Positions 13,750 to 27,689 are shown, numbered from the stretch's first letter. The stretch is 64,000 nt of DNA from Volvox africanus (GCA_030268105.1 BSDZ01000020.1:326001-390000); one strand, 5' to 3'. Program-made: numbers and translations. The notes: generated from the sequence alone by a model not told the origin.

Positions 13750-15425
13750 TCATCCTTGCAGGTCCTTGAAGACCCTTAGAGAGCACACATATCCTTGTCG
13801 TGCCTGGGCTTGCATTTGACGTTCAAAACCGACCTTGCTCCCAACACTGCTGGGTGCGACGGCAACGTCCCAGGCGGAAGCCGCCAAGCTGGCCGTACCA
13901 GCCTCCATCAGTCGCGCAGTCTGCAAGGCCTCTGACGCAGCTGCAATCCCCCCGGTGCCAGGAGGCGTGCATCTTAGGGGGGCATTTGCAGGCGAGCGGC
14001 AGGGATGAGGGATGGAGGTGCTGTTATACACCGCCTTCGAATGGACAATATAGTTTTTACTTGGATGACGGATTTGTACGTATGACTGCAGGGTTGCAAT
14101 CCACTGTTTGTATTATCTTCCGTTAATCTTCAGCTCAGCTAATTATCACTTCTACTGTCATGACAACAATCCAATGTACTTCGATCTGCCACAAACAGGC
14201 AAATCGCGAGCTTTGGAAAACAAAACCAGAGGTTGTGACCCGCACATACCCCATAACAGTGCCCCGCATCACCAAACGTTTATCGTTGTTTTGAGCATCC
14301 TACGTAACAACTCTGATACACCTGTCTTTAAGTGTGCATCCCAAATGTATGCCGTCAGGACACGATGGTTAATGGCCCGCACACAACAACGTTCACAACG
14401 ACAAAGATCGCAATCACGATTTTGGCTTGGGCTATCCATCCATGCGCACATCGAATTGTTAGAACACCTACATGTATACACACTACTGCCGGGCTTGCCC
14501 TAAGCCGCCTCACGCATTCAAGCATCGAAAAACCATATGCCGCCGCTCGTAGGTCAGGCAGACCCTCACGAGCTGAGACTGGAGAATTTAGCACAGAAAT
14601 CTGTACGGGAAAACGAATTCCCTAACGAATATATTGAGACAGAAAAGGCAATGGCTTGACGTACATAACTGGGCAAGAATAACATCCAGAGGTAAAACGT
14701 AACCTCAGGATCATATCCGAAAACGATGAGCTCGCTCCGACACCATGAAAGGCAACCTTTATGTATGCTAAGGAATACGTACGGAAGATAGATTGACTGG
14801 TACCGGTATGCCGGAACTGCAAAGAACGAAGCACACCTTGATGAAAAGGCGGATAGACATAATGATAAGCCTAGAGATACTGAATGCTCTAAAATAGTGT
14901 TTCTCAAACATACGGTAACCAAATGCATCTTAGAATTGAACACGTAATTCAGGCAGCAATCACATAACACGGTGGAACCGGACAGCCAGCAAGCCGGAAT
15001 TCCTTTTCCATACATACACATGGCAGCATATATTTAACATGTACACACTACCATACGTACATCATCACCATTATACGGCAGCCCTGCCTTCTCGAGTGGC
15101 AATCGCCGATCCCTTGCCTTCTTTTCCCCCGCGTAACCGCCTCCTTCCCCAGTGCACCAGCGGCCACACGCCCCCGCGCCCTCACTGCCAGCTTCAGTGC
15201 CAGACATCCCAGACGTATGCGAGAAGTGCCCTGGACATGTCTGGATATCCCAAGATTAATATTTAACATTTAACTCTGAAAATTGCTTGAGACATAGATA
15301 CTCGCCCAAAACACCTTCTATCGTAGCCATCATGATGCGCTCAGTGCTGATAGACTCAATCCACCGTCCGGCAGAGGGGGGAACGCCGGGCGCCTCATGC
15401 TGCAGGCGGTAGCTCTCTAGGAGGT
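13750..15425 (-). CDS. Candidate spliced gene, unidentified (partial model)
   Basis: Three minus-strand patches have coding-like composition amid AT-rich sequence. (1) 15425-about 15310 contains APGVPPSAGRWIESIS and is followed by possible donors. (2) About 14590-14490 contains LPDLRAAAYGFSMLE after a CTCAG acceptor. (3) 14031-13750, an Ala/Gln-rich stretch with GFERQMQAQARQG, ends in TGA and could be the last exon. I could not join them in phase with confidence. Patch 2 vaguely recalls HEAT/ARM helices of the proteasome chaperone PSMD5/S5B, but this is weak. It may be a real but poorly modelled gene, or chance ORFs. Confidence 0.3.
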
Positions 15426-16189
15426 GCGGACGCTGTGCCCTGCCGCTGCTTCACAAATAGAGCTGTGCGTATCAACAGCTGTATGAACTCGACGAGGATG
15501 ACAAGTACGACACAAATCATTCTGCCGACAAGCAAATGCGCGCAATAAGCGGTTAACAACTTTGAGTACAGATTTTCCAGTACTGCAAAGCGCAGCACAC
15601 TCATAAATCCCAAGTAATCAATGCGCGTGCAGCGGCCTTCATATTATCACCACCATCATCATCATACGGCTCCATCACAGCATTTAAGAACTATGTGATA
15701 AACTGCAGATATCGGTCAATCGGAAAATTGATAGGAAGAACTTCTGTGTTTATTATCTAGTATGCATGTATAACCGTGGCGTCGCGCAACGGATGGGTTT
15801 CCTTCATTTGCCGCCATGAATGCTAATTATAGAGTTCACCGAATGGCACGCACGCATCCAGGGATCGCCTGACCCTGGCACGCACGCACCTGCAGGAGAG
15901 AAATAAGGAAGATCTTGCGTACATCCAGGTTACGCTGACGTGATGATTAAGGGCGATTTGAAATTTGATAATAGCGGTTCATCATTACTATGATTATTAT
16001 TATATGACGATGTTCAATATTAGTTTATATATTAACAATTTAAAGTAACGAGAAACGATATTAACGATATAAAGTAACGATTTTGCGCAATAATGCAAAT
16101 GAGCTTTACGTCCGTTACATAACGACTGATCGCTGCGCCGTAGATTGCGCCATAATGCACAGAGCAAACGCAAAAATCCGCGACTTCCG

Positions 16190-19100
16190 TCACTTCGGTG
16201 GTGGCCGCGGCTTCCTGGGTGTCTTGGGCCTGGGCGGCTGAGGAGGGGGCCGCGGGGACCGACGGATGATTACCGGATGGGGAGTACTCGGGTTGCGAGG
16301 TCGCTGTGGTGCCGGTGGCAGCGGTTGACGAGGGTTGGCGGGTGGAGGTGGTTCGCGCGGAGCATGGGGCGGAGACACAGGGCTCGGCCTCGGCAGTGCT
16401 GCGAGCAAGTAATCAAGCAACACATATTTGTGAACCTTATAACATAGACACGAACTCAGTTATTATAGTACTCAGGATACTCGGAGTTTAATGGTATTCT
16501 CTTGCACTTAGTAAACAGTCTGCCCCCACTGGCGTCCGTGCCATCATCTAAGCCAGCTCAGCTGCTGTAGAAAAGTGATCAATTCAACAGGTATAATCAG
16601 AACGATAAATGACATAAACAAAATATATGCAAAAGTATATTTTGTAATATATAATAATGATGATAATTATAAGAATACGGCTGCCGTAGCCTGACATCTG
16701 TTAGGGGGTTGTGGAATTGAGAGGCAGGAGGGCGGGGTTAGCCACCCTTGTACGCGCCCGCACGGACGACCAGGAAAGGCATTAGCTTATGCTGTAGGCG
16801 GGTGCACTGCCACATGATTTGACGGGACCGCTCATATCCGGCTGCGTCTCTCTCGGTTGTACGCCTGCTCCTTCCCACGTGCCCGTGCCCGTGCCCGTGT
16901 CCGTGTGCTCACCTGAGCAGTACCTGGTGTTGACCTGGGGGCTGCACTCCTGGAGGGGATTGCTGCGGAAGGTGGGGCAGTCCTCCGACACAATACACCT
17001 GCCAGCCGCGGACACCATGCACACCGATGTCTTGAATAGGCATTATATACATATGAATAGATACGCACACACACACATATATATATATACTAATCCGTAA
17101 TAATATATACTAATAATACACATATATATTTTACTATACACACATATATATATACTAATCCGTATACATACATATTTTACTAATAAGTATATATACAATA
17201 TACATATGCATATATATGAACGCGTCACCGGACATCTCCCTTCAAAGCTCTTCGGGTAGCTCTGATGCCGTTTCGCTTTTCTCGGGTGAATGTGAGTGAG
17301 TGCGGAGCGCTAGCAAGTCAATAAGGTAGTATGCATTTAAAACATGTCCTAGAAGCACGGGCATTGCACACACACACACAAATACGCACCACCATGTGCA
17401 GTCGCCCCACACGTGCTCCGAGACCAATACGTACATTCGTACTTAACGAATCCATCAAGTGTAAATCTTGCCCGAACACCCACCAGAGTTCATGTGGCCG
17501 CGTTGAGCTTAAAGATATGTCCGCACAGTATTCGTACAACTTGGATTTGTACGACCAATCTGCACGGCAGGAGCAGTTGGATACGGTCACCTGCGAACCA
17601 GACATCCAGCGAAGGCAAACGGACCCACCGACAGGCAGACAGGGAGGTACATAAGTGGACAGACATGGGGGGAACTAATTTTCCATCTGCTATTATGACT
17701 AACCCGTACAACCAACCCACCAATAACGCATGGAGAGAGATCTGCCACGTTAATTCGTTCGGCGGTTATGAACGTGTGTCTGTGTGTGTGTCTGTGTGTG
17801 TGTCTGTGTGCAGCCAAGTGCAGAGTTGGGTGCACGACGGGGTGAAGTCAAGCCTAGGTGGATGGGAACGTGAACGTACCGTGCAGTCCGAGGGAGGCAA
17901 CGCACGCGGTGGCGGCGGTGGCGGTTTGGGTGGGGGGCTGGGCGGGAAGGGCGGTGGTGGTGGTGCTGACGGGGCGCCCGCACTCCAGGATGTACTGCAC
18001 TGCTGGGCAGTTCCTAAGCATATAAGGGGATGGCAGGCGGGCACAAGTTGGGGCACAGGCTTTGACAGGTTTGGGAGAATGTCAACCGTATGTCTTTTAC
18101 AACGGATCAAGAAACCTTTGAACATCGTGTGTGTGTGTGTGTTTGGCGGGGGGATATAGCGGGGGAAAATAGCCCTGGAAGCGGTCTAAATGTTACTCAT
18201 AGCGCCACTTGCACCGCTCCATAAAATTGTCCCACTCAAGCACACAGAAAGATGAGGTGAGCGGTTCGAATCCCAAAACAATCATGCAGCACTGGTCGCT
18301 CACCACCACAGGTCAGGATGCATTGGCCGACGACATTCTTGCAGCCGGCACACGACCTCGGGTCCTGGACCTCACATCTTCAAAGCACCAATGACAATAT
18401 CAGAACAGCGTAATTTTGGACACACTCACATGAGTATGTGAACCGATATTTTGCATTTATTTGGGTCCATCGATTAAAGTGCATGAATGAATAACGAAAC
18501 AGATATAGATAAGATTGGGCGATAAGAGATAGATGTAGATATGGGTACATACGTTATGGTGCAAGGTAGGTGGTGCACACGTGAATCAAACGGCAAAACC
18601 GCCCCAAGTGACCAAATTCGCACTGCCACGTGTAAGAAATAAATATATACACACATACATACATATGTATGTACACAAACTTATATATATACACACACAT
18701 ATATGTGTGTGTGTATATATATGCATAACCCTCCTCCGCCAATGACAAGCTCACAACTTTACTGGACTTCAAAATGTATGGATGGGGCAACTAATGTGTG
18801 CAAATGTTGAGGATCGCCAGCTGATGTTGTATCGCAAGTACGAACTATCCCTCGCCCGTTCGGCCTAATCCCCTGATGCGTAGTGAGCCCCGTCTGTGCA
18901 GGCAGGCAAGACTGTACCATGCATGGAATCCACATCTCATCCCCGAACAACTCCAGCTAGGCTTATGAATAATAACAAGCTCCCAGATGTATCTGTTCTG
19001 TGAAAAAAGCAAAAATATAATCTGCCTAGTTTGCAAACCAACTTACCTCAGAGGTTCTATTTCACCACCACAGTATGAATACGATTTCCCTTCAACGCTC

Positions 19101-22100
19101 CAGGAGCTCTTGCATGGGCATGAAGTTTTCGTGGCCTACGAATAGTTCACCCATGTATATGGTGTACGGCGTATCCAATACGATGGAAGGGTGGGTAGCA
19201 GGTATCGGCAGGTACGGCATGTAGGAGCTAGCTAGCTAATAGAGAGCAATCCAATGTAAGCGGATGAAACAGGGCACGACGGAGCAGCGCTAGTTTGCCA
19301 GTTCGTTGCGTCCAATTCAGTCCGTTTCGAATTCTATACGCGTCCAGCAGCACTGAGTCCGAGCCGCTCTTAGTAATGTAGTTGTCGTACACGTACGACA
19401 ACACCCTTCCAAGGTATATAGAAAACAACTTCTTAGCAACTCGAGAGGCCTTTGCAGCTCTCCACTACTGGAGGGGATGTTCTTCCGCCGATCATGTCCG
19501 AAAGCCCTCGACAATCCGTCTTCATCTAGGCAAGCTGTCCCGAAGAAGCTGCCCCGCACATCGCCTTTGCTCTCTCCCCCAATGACTACGACTTAAAACA
19601 TGGCTTGCTACCTGATCAGCTGACCCTGAACGAGCGAACGAACGAACGAGGGAAGCATAACTCTCTTCGCAGAGGACTGGCTAGTTGAGAATTGAGGCCT
19701 GCTTGTACACAAACACCCATACATTCTTATCAAATAGCCGCATTTACGCTCGTAAATTCGTACCTTGCACATAAGATCGTACATTTTTGGCGCAGGTGGC
19801 ATCGCCTGCGGCGGCGAATACGAGGCCTGAGCTGCATAGTACTGCCCCCAGGCGTACATTACGCGGTTGTAGGTGGACGTGACATAATGGGCATATTGTG
19901 CTTGACCGCGCGTGAAGTGCCCAAGCGCGGGGAAGCACACCGGTGTGTTGTACGTCATGAAGTTGCCCAGCTCATCATATCCGGGCAGGTCAGGGCATGA
20001 GTCCGCCCAGGCGTTCTTGTCCAGATCGGGAATGCCCAGGACACTCCATCTTTCGTAAACCGTCTCCCAGTCACCGCCGTACATGCGCCAAAATACATCC
20101 ATGCAATAATCCATCGCTAACCTCAAAAATGGGGTTCTGAACATATTGTCTGCAGGTGCAGCGATGTCATGGAGGGGCATTTGGTGCATTTGGCTGTTTT
20201 GGCATTTCGTTCCATACATACATCCCATTTGGTACATCGTGCAGCCCATGCTATGTGCCGTACGCTGCACGGAAGCTGACCATTCCCAGAGGTGCATGGG
20301 AAAAAATATAATAAAATATGGCTATATATGTGTAATCAATTGAGTCGAAAGGAAGGGATAAAATTTGGGACAGCCTCCTAACCCGTACATACACAGGAGG
20401 TGTCGTTTGTGCACGTCAGCCATTCAGCATTGCTCCGCGGCGCCGGTGACCCCTTTGCTACACATGATGCAATGGGAGGTCGAGAACGATAACGTGGTGC
20501 GACCTGGTGACTTCATCTGAATGTACGGCAATGATTTCGGAATTATCAGGCCCACCATAAACGACGGGAGTATCTTGGATGCCATCGCCGTCGACGCACT
20601 GCTGTCCGAAGTAGTCGAAAGTATGTGGCAGCCCGAAGCCATGGAATGTCTCATGCATGAGAGTGGTTGTCCCATCCTCGTACATCCCGATAGAGTTGGA
20701 ACCGTCAAAAGACAACTGATCCCAGGCTAAGAACATGAAGGCGAATGTTGGCAACACGTCGGACCTGGGTGTACGACATAGAAGATCGCGTGCTAAAAGT
20801 GGGAATTTCAGGGCGACGTTGGTAGTAATCAGATTTACGGCAATATAAATGTACGACTTTTGAATTATAAGATGAAGTGCATACGCTTGTACAACAAGCA
20901 CGTACGGTGAACGGTGAGAATAGTGATGCATGAGAGGATTAGCGACACGGGCTAGTTACACCGTAATAAGCGTATCCTACAACCCTTTGAACAAGCAGTC
21001 TGTAAGCTAGTCATACTGAGATCGTCCGTATCTCTAAGGGGGCTTCGAGGTGCAGACAGACGATTCGGTTAAATCCGGTGTGCACTCACGCTGCCAAGGC
21101 ATACCAGGCCAAGCCTTTCACGGCAGGGTCCCATGCGGGACGAGCGGGGATCTTGGATAAGGCCTAAATACTATTTACGGAATAATAATTACCCTAGGAT
21201 CCTAGGTGGTTACGACGGCTCGTCCCTCGACCCGCTTCCTTACAGTGTGATATATGAGAATCCGAGGGCGCCGCGTGTCACAGTCGCATCACTGGCTACG
21301 TAAACATTGTAGCTTCGTGGAAAGTCAGCGATAGTCCTGTGTGATGCAGAGCAGCAGTATTGATTGCGTTGCGTTAGTTTGGGTTATCATTGCGCACATG
21401 ATACTCACACAATGTGAATATGCTGCGTCAGAAGTCGCCGCTCCCCGACCCTGTCAAGCACTAATACACCCTTCCTGTGTCACACACGCGATATTTCTAG
21501 AGCTAAACCAGATGGACTTAGTCATCGGCGTACAGTTCTTGAACATAATGAATTTACTCGGATGACGCAGAGTTGGTCACTTCAGCTTTTTGAGCTTTTG
21601 GCCTTTTGGGTATTAAGGCCCATCTCATTTGCGGCACCGATTTGTCGCAAAGATGCCTCATCTGGGCACCACATCATGTTGACCTCACCACCTCCTTGCA
21701 CATCAATCCACAGCAATTAGCAGCACAAAATAAAAACAGAGCTCAAAACCGAATGCGGTCCTATTCCACCTTTAATTTTATGAGCTCGTCGTAAAACGGT
21801 GCGCTCAGAAAACTTACGAGCTCACGAAGCTCGACTTCTGCAGGCACACCCCCCCCGAGCAGGAGTAGGGGTCTGGGACGTTCAGCCAGGCTTTCCTGTT
21901 CTTGAGGAGCAGGTACGGGTACGCCTTTGTGTTCACGCGAATCTCCTACGCTTAGCATGTGTACAGCATACGCATACGGCATTTGAATATGGTCAGTATT
22001 TGTGATGGCGGTGCGGTACTCATAAACAACGTTATGTTCAACGTTAAGCTCTTACCTTATTTTATCTCTCATGATCTCGCCACCCGCACCATAAGCTCAT

Positions 22101-25100
22101 CTTATTCATTAGCTGGACGATTTGAATGTCGAAACACATCGATTCACCCCGCTGATGTGAACTTGTGATGCCGGGTGACATAGAAATTCATTGAAGAGCT
22201 AAGCGATAGTATGTACTGTGTACGGCACCAGGAACGGGGCTAAACGGCACAGGCGCTACACTTTGTTTGGCGTACACACACGAGCACCCGTGAAAACCTA
22301 AACTCCTACCGTGTGTCTCTGTGTGTCTGTGTCTGTGGTTTTGAGGTCCGAGCAAGTGACTCATCTCCGGACCGGCTCAGCGCACCTAGAAAGAGGAGGT
22401 CTAGACTGTATGTCATTTAAGTCACGTAACATCTGTGGTGCAGCTTCTTGGCGCGAATCTGCAATGGATCTGGACTGATCCATGGTTCTGATGTTGATGT
22501 GGCTGTGATGTGGATGTGGATAATTTGTTGCAATACCGTACTTCTTTCAGAATCAAGTTCCGTATTAACAAATCACATTGGAAAGGTTAAGAAAAAACAA
22601 CTAGCATGATATAAAAATCGAAATAGTGAAATAATGCCGTCTTAAAAATTACGAGTCTTAAGTGGCAAGCCTGCAATGCGCCGTACCTTGACGAAGTAGC
22701 TGAAATTCGTGGCTTTGGCCATGATATTAGCAATTCGCACCATCCGCCCAACGTACGTCCCCACCATCTCCACTCCAGGGGGGCCATTTACGGTCTTGTT
22801 AACTTTGTACTGCAAGATGTGGAAGATAAGGCCCACCATCACTTTCGGCATCTCCCCAGGGGGCCGAATCTGGAACTCCTCAGGCGGCATCTTGTATGAG
22901 ATGTCGGTTGGTACGTCAAGTACGTAATCGCCATCAACCTGTTGCAGGAACCGATCAGTCGGCGGGCCTCCGCCTTCCATCACCTCCGGGGACATGGGCA
23001 TGGACATGTTGGAATCTTGGGGAGCATGACCGTCCTGACCTTCGAGTACTTCCAAAGCTTGTCGCCTTTGGTTCGGCCTCTGCATCTTCCTCGCAACCCG
23101 GATGCGATCCTCCACGATCTCTTGAAGATCAGGAAGGTCGGCATGAAGCTGCTTCAGAACAGACGAAATGCGAGGCACCAGAGCAGCGAACTCCGAGACG
23201 CCCAGTCCACACTGCTCCGAAACCGTCGTACTGACGAGGGCTAAGTCCCCTTGACCCGTAAGAAGGGCGTCGAGGACTGCAGCCGAGAAGTTAGTGTCGG
23301 AGATGGCGGAGGAGTCGGGCCAGAGGGCGGTGGCATTCGGCTGGCCGGTGATGTGTTGCGGGCTGAGGGGAATGTGGTGACGAACCCACGTGAAAACGGA
23401 TTTAAAGGCCGTATACAGCGTGTACTGGCAGGCCTGCATGTGTGCGCATGTGGGAGGGTGTACGGCAGTTGTACATGCGAAATCGGGCTCAGTTACGCAC
23501 ATACAGCTCTTGGCTGTTGCCATCACCGCTGTTATCGCAATGGAGACCTGTTCAGCAGCCAGGTAGGTTGAGGTCTTCTCAGACCATTGAACCGCCGAAG
23601 GATATGCACGTGGGAGCAGGAGAATGCAGAATAGTACGGAGAAACAAATCCAATTATTTATATAAAATATAACATATTTATAAATATAACATATGCATTA
23701 CATGATAATATGAATTATATTACTTAATAAAAAATGAAACATTTTAATAAGTTATATAAAAATATAAAATAAAAAAATTATATTATATATAACATAATTT
23801 AAATATTATATATGATAATATTATACTTTTAGCCGGGCGTCCCGGAATCCTTCACACCAGAGATGCGCTGATGTGCTGATGGGATGCAAAACCTCAGATA
23901 CCCTGTGGCTAAGATAGCATCATATGCAACTTCTGCCGTTCCTCTGTCCGTAGTATCCTTCCTGACCCATGAAAAACTTGGCAGTATCTTTTAGGGATTC
24001 TTATCTTTAGTTCCAAACAATGATGATTCTGAAAGTAAACGTGTAAAAATTATCTCAACTACTAATAATCAAAATATCACTAAAAATTCCTCACAGCCTA
24101 ATATGTAATATGAGCGCTACAGGTTGCTGCCACGATAATGCTGCTATCGAATCTTTTTTCCATGCTTTAAAGGCATAATTGGTACACGGAGATAATTATC
24201 GTTCTAAAAATGAAGCCAGCTCTTCTATAATATGAAGCATGAATAAACTGTGAGATTTACAAGTAAATGGTAATTTACACGACACGCAGATAAATCCTCT
24301 ATAACAAGTGAAAATAGTCAAGATCTAATCAATCGATCATTCAATCGATCAATTGGTTTACAATAGGTGATATTTTAATATCTGTGCTACATCCGGTAGT
24401 TTTACTTTTAGCATCAAATGCTTGTATATCTTCGGCAAGCTGAGCCAATGCTTGATCAACGACTCACCTGCAACACCGGCGTGCCGTAAAGCTTTTGAGA
24501 GAGTCCGTACATCTCCCGAACCAGCGACGAGCTGCACATTTTCGGCTGGGAGAAGTACACGCGGATGACACTGGGGCTTAGGCACAACAGAAGAGCACTA
24601 GATGAGCCTGTGGACAGTAGGGTGTACAAGTGGATAGGGACGGCATGCGAGATTAATGTGGCGGACTCAATCATGCTTGCTTGACTCTGCATCCTGTTCT
24701 AAAGACAATTTCTTGGTGAGGTTTGGCGCGCGTGAGGTTCCTTCGGCATCTTCTGATAAATTCCAGCTAGTAGGCGCATGGCTTGCCTCTCATCCAGCCA
24801 GGTCATATGCACGTACCGACACGTGCACATGAAGCCTGCTTCCGTAAACAAATCAAGTAATAAGGGCTGTCTGTTCGCTCGCGTGGACTGGTAGGTACCG
24901 AATGAAGGGGAATGGCCAAGTGGTCTAAAATGTGAAGCAAAATGACATGAAGACGTTGATGATTGGCCAAGGGCAGAGTACGCAAGGCTAGGCAGCGTAA
25001 GTCGTCCCTGAGTCCTACCGCCGTCCTGCCCTGTCCTGCTACGACAAGCAGCACGAACGCCATGTGCGCGAACGAGACTGAACTCCTCAAACAATTACTC

Positions 25101-25617
25101 GTTTTACATACCCTCAGCTGCCGACAGCGACTTAGCTGCCCCGCTAAGGAGGTAGGCGATTACCGCCGCTGCGCTGGACTGCTCATACATCCGCTTCACA
25201 GCTTGGTTGTCAGCCGTCAGAGGATCCTTAATGACTCTAAAAGGCTGTGATATGCTGCCTAGCCAGCTCATACGTGCTTCTGCGTATTCAATAATGCGGC
25301 AGAACAAAACTAACTGGCAAAGAGTGCGCGTGTACCGGTCTATGTGTTAGTCAATTGATCCGTCATCCCATAAGCATGTTAAAAATGCGCTTCCATAGAT
25401 CTAAAAATCACTAAATGACCGTACCGGCGCTTATGCCTACGCCCTTACAGGGAGATAGGAGGTCATCCAAAACACAGAACGCGTGAGTGAGAGGAAAGTA
25501 TTACACAACATATTTACCCATCGCGTGGTCTGCTTGCAGGTTGCTTGTAGCGTGGCCCTTTGCTGGCAAGGCCACCAAAAGTACCAGCGCCATTAAAAGC
25601 CGCAAGAGATGATGCAT
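16190..25617 (-). CDS. Secreted M43-type (pappalysin-like) zinc metalloprotease with Cys-rich and Ser-Pro-rich regions
   Basis: Exons in phase: 25617-25518, 25279-25112, 24545-24362, 23362-22687, 21945-21818, 20764-20556, 20149-19764, 18364-18304, 18013-17880, 17590-17484, 16998-16913 and 16398-16190, 815 residues. Exon 1 gives a signal peptide ([19 protein letters not shown], cleavage near GHA). A helical pro-region fills exons 2-4. The catalytic domain follows: a strand FHIL, the zinc motif [11 protein letters not shown] (20655-20623) and the Met-turn [10 protein letters not shown] with C-terminal Cys. This is the HExxHxxGLxH/Met pattern of family M43. Downstream come a Cys-rich exon, a rod of PPP/SPPP repeats, a Cys-Trp-Tyr module (CSCRADWSY), a second Cys module and a basic Pro-rich tail ending RPPPK. 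The role is probably matrix remodelling outside the cell. The first three exons are less certain than the rest. An alternative start without a signal peptide exists at 23526. Confidence 0.8.
20623..20655 (-). other. Zinc-binding active site of the metalloprotease
   Basis: The 11 codons read [11 protein letters not shown]: three zinc-ligand His and the catalytic Glu of metzincins in the M43 arrangement. The motif is intact, so the enzyme is predicted active. Volvocine gametolysin/VMP enzymes (M11) have a different motif, which argues for M43 rather than M11. Confidence 0.9.
23640..24350. other. AT-rich intron of the metalloprotease gene
   Basis: The sequence between exons 3 and 4 is dominated by A/T (especially 23640-23830, ata/tat runs) with no open frame of note. 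It reads as intron. If exons 1-3 belonged to a separate truncated copy, it would instead be spacer. Confidence 0.5.
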
Positions 25618-26530
25618 ATATGCAACACAAGGCATTGTACTACTCTGTTTGAGGGGCCAGTGTTCTCCAGTTCCCCGCGTTTGATGCAACCGACTCTAGC
25701 CCGGGAATTTCATGGATCAAACGAAGATTGGTAGACAATCGAATTCAAAATTTTGAGTGTTATATATATTAAGAAAAATTATATGCAGACTCGACAAATT
25801 TCTAAATATTCGTATATGTGATTAGTTATGTACGGTAAACCATGGCACTAGTAAGGTAGGTGTACGATGAGCCCATAAGAAGAGCATTAATCCCTAGTGC
25901 TTCAAATCAAGTGTTGAGTGTTGAGCTATTGAATGCGCAAGGCTGATAGGCCTCAACTGACTTAGACTCAAATAGCTGAACGTCTCAAGAAGCTAGAAAG
26001 GATCCAAATGACGATGCATCAACCTCAACCGGACCAACGGAAATGGCGCCAAAGGACGAAGAGTTCACATAGTCCGGCGTTTGCCTCAACTTCAAAAAGT
26101 AGATTTGACAGGTACGAAAGTCTATTGACAAGATCTCTAACGAAGCGGTCAAGGGACTCAGTGAAGTCAAGGAGACGAACATGGAAATGGTCCTAAATGT
26201 CCAACGCCAGGTTGAACAGATTAGCTCGCACTACGACCAGGAGTTCGGCGCGTTAGAGCACCAGCTCAAGGGCTTACGCAAAGAGCACGCCGAGCTTAGC
26301 GCGAGGATACAGGAGGATAGCCAGGGGGCATCGCCAAAGCGATGCGCGAAGACAGAGTGCCCGTCTGCTTTCCCGAAGAGCATCTCACTGATATGCGCAG
26401 CATTATCACCGAAGTCATCAGACAGGAATGCCTTGGAACGGGGACCGCCATGTCTGCCGGGATCTTAGCACCAGGCGGGCAGCGTCCGGCGTGGCCACTA
26501 CTGCGGATGGTGGAAATCCGAGCATGGCTT

Positions 26531-26899
26531 GGGCCATGCTAGGGGGGGATCCTGAACCGGAAATACAACATCGCCGTTATGGATCATGACCAGATCATGA
26601 CCAGAAGCGGCAGGGAGCTCCGACAGTAGCAGATGGCTACGTACGTCACGCTCCGCGACGTGGAGCAGGTTGACGCTAGATTCGTGGAGCTGACATCTCC
26701 ATTGAGGAAAACGGCAAGCGCATCTCATATGATGGGCTATGGGTACCGAGTGGAGGTCGAGGAAGTGGAACAGTGAGGGGACTTGATAGATAGCCGCGAG
26801 CCAGGAGGTTTCAGTGGAACATTGCAATGGAATGTTAGAGGATTGGAAGACTGGAAGTTTCAGCAACCCGAACTGTGAACCTTACGACAAACTATGGTG
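26531..26899 (+). repeat. Left arm of inverted repeat in the LINE fragment
   Basis: Near-identical reverse complement of 27201-27570. I see one 1-nt deletion and one substitution near the inner end. It holds the end of ORF1 and the start of ORF2. Confidence 0.9.
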
Positions 26900-27200
26900 T
26901 TCTTTTCATCACTGAAACACACATGACGAGTATGAAAGCCATCAAGGACCATATGCCAAACAGGTTGTGCCTTTTTTGCGCGAATGGCCATGCGACAAGA
27001 GGAGGTGTTGCGGTCTCGGTACATCAACGGGTTGCTCGGTATGTGGATTTTCTTGGAGTTTCTTGTATTCCCAGGGTTATGGAGAGCAACTGGCTCAGCA
27101 TCAAAGCAGACGCTTCAGCTTTGGCCCGCAATATCTGCAACGTGTGACAGCTTAGTTTTGATGTTGAGGTTTACAATCATCCACGCACACATACACACCG

Positions 27201-27570
27201 CATCATAGTTTGTCGTAAGGTTCACAGTTTCGGGTTGCTGAAACTTCCAGTCTTCCAATCCTCTAACATTCCATTGCAATGTTCCACTGAAACCTCCTGG
27301 CTCGCGGCTATCTATCAAGTCCCCTCACTGTTCCACTTCCTCGACCTCCACTCGGTACCCATAGCCCATCATATGAGATGCGCTTGCCGTTTTCCTCAAT
27401 GGAGATGTCAGCTCCACGAATCTAGCGTCAACCTGCTCCACGTCGCGGAGCGTGACGTACGTAGCCATCTGCTACTGTCGGAGCTCCCTGCCGCTTCTGG
27501 TCATGATCTGGTCATGATCCATAACGGCGATGTTGTATTTCCGGTTCAGGATCCCCCCCTAGCATGGCCC
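27201..27570 (-). repeat. Right arm of inverted repeat in the LINE fragment
   Basis: Inverted copy of 26531-26899. The 301-bp loop between the arms carries the endonuclease-like reading frame. Beyond the arm (27571 on) the sequence is unrelated to the left flank. Confidence 0.9.
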
Positions 27571-27689
27571 GAGGCCGGCGGTGCACGGGATGAACTCGGA
27601 TGTCCGCAGCGGCCGCGCCGGTTGCTGCCCGCCTGGTGCATCAAGCCGCGTCACGCCGCCCGCAAGTTGTTGAGTTCCACAATTTTGCA

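Noticed and set aside
17005..17030. Earlier acceptor for protease exon 11 (after ttcaag)
   Set aside because: It requires a poor GTGTTC donor in the previous exon; the acceptor before 16998 pairs in phase with a GTGGGT donor and puts a Cys directly after the Trp.
17880..18013. Alternative frame of the protease rod exon with a [10 protein letters not shown] pattern
   Set aside because: It needs phase 2 at the acceptor, whereas the preceding exon ends in phase 1, which selects the SPPP-rod frame.
18255..18285. tRNA-like B box (ggttcgaatccc)
   Set aside because: No acceptor stem, D-arm or anticodon arm can be drawn upstream; it lies between exons of the metalloprotease.
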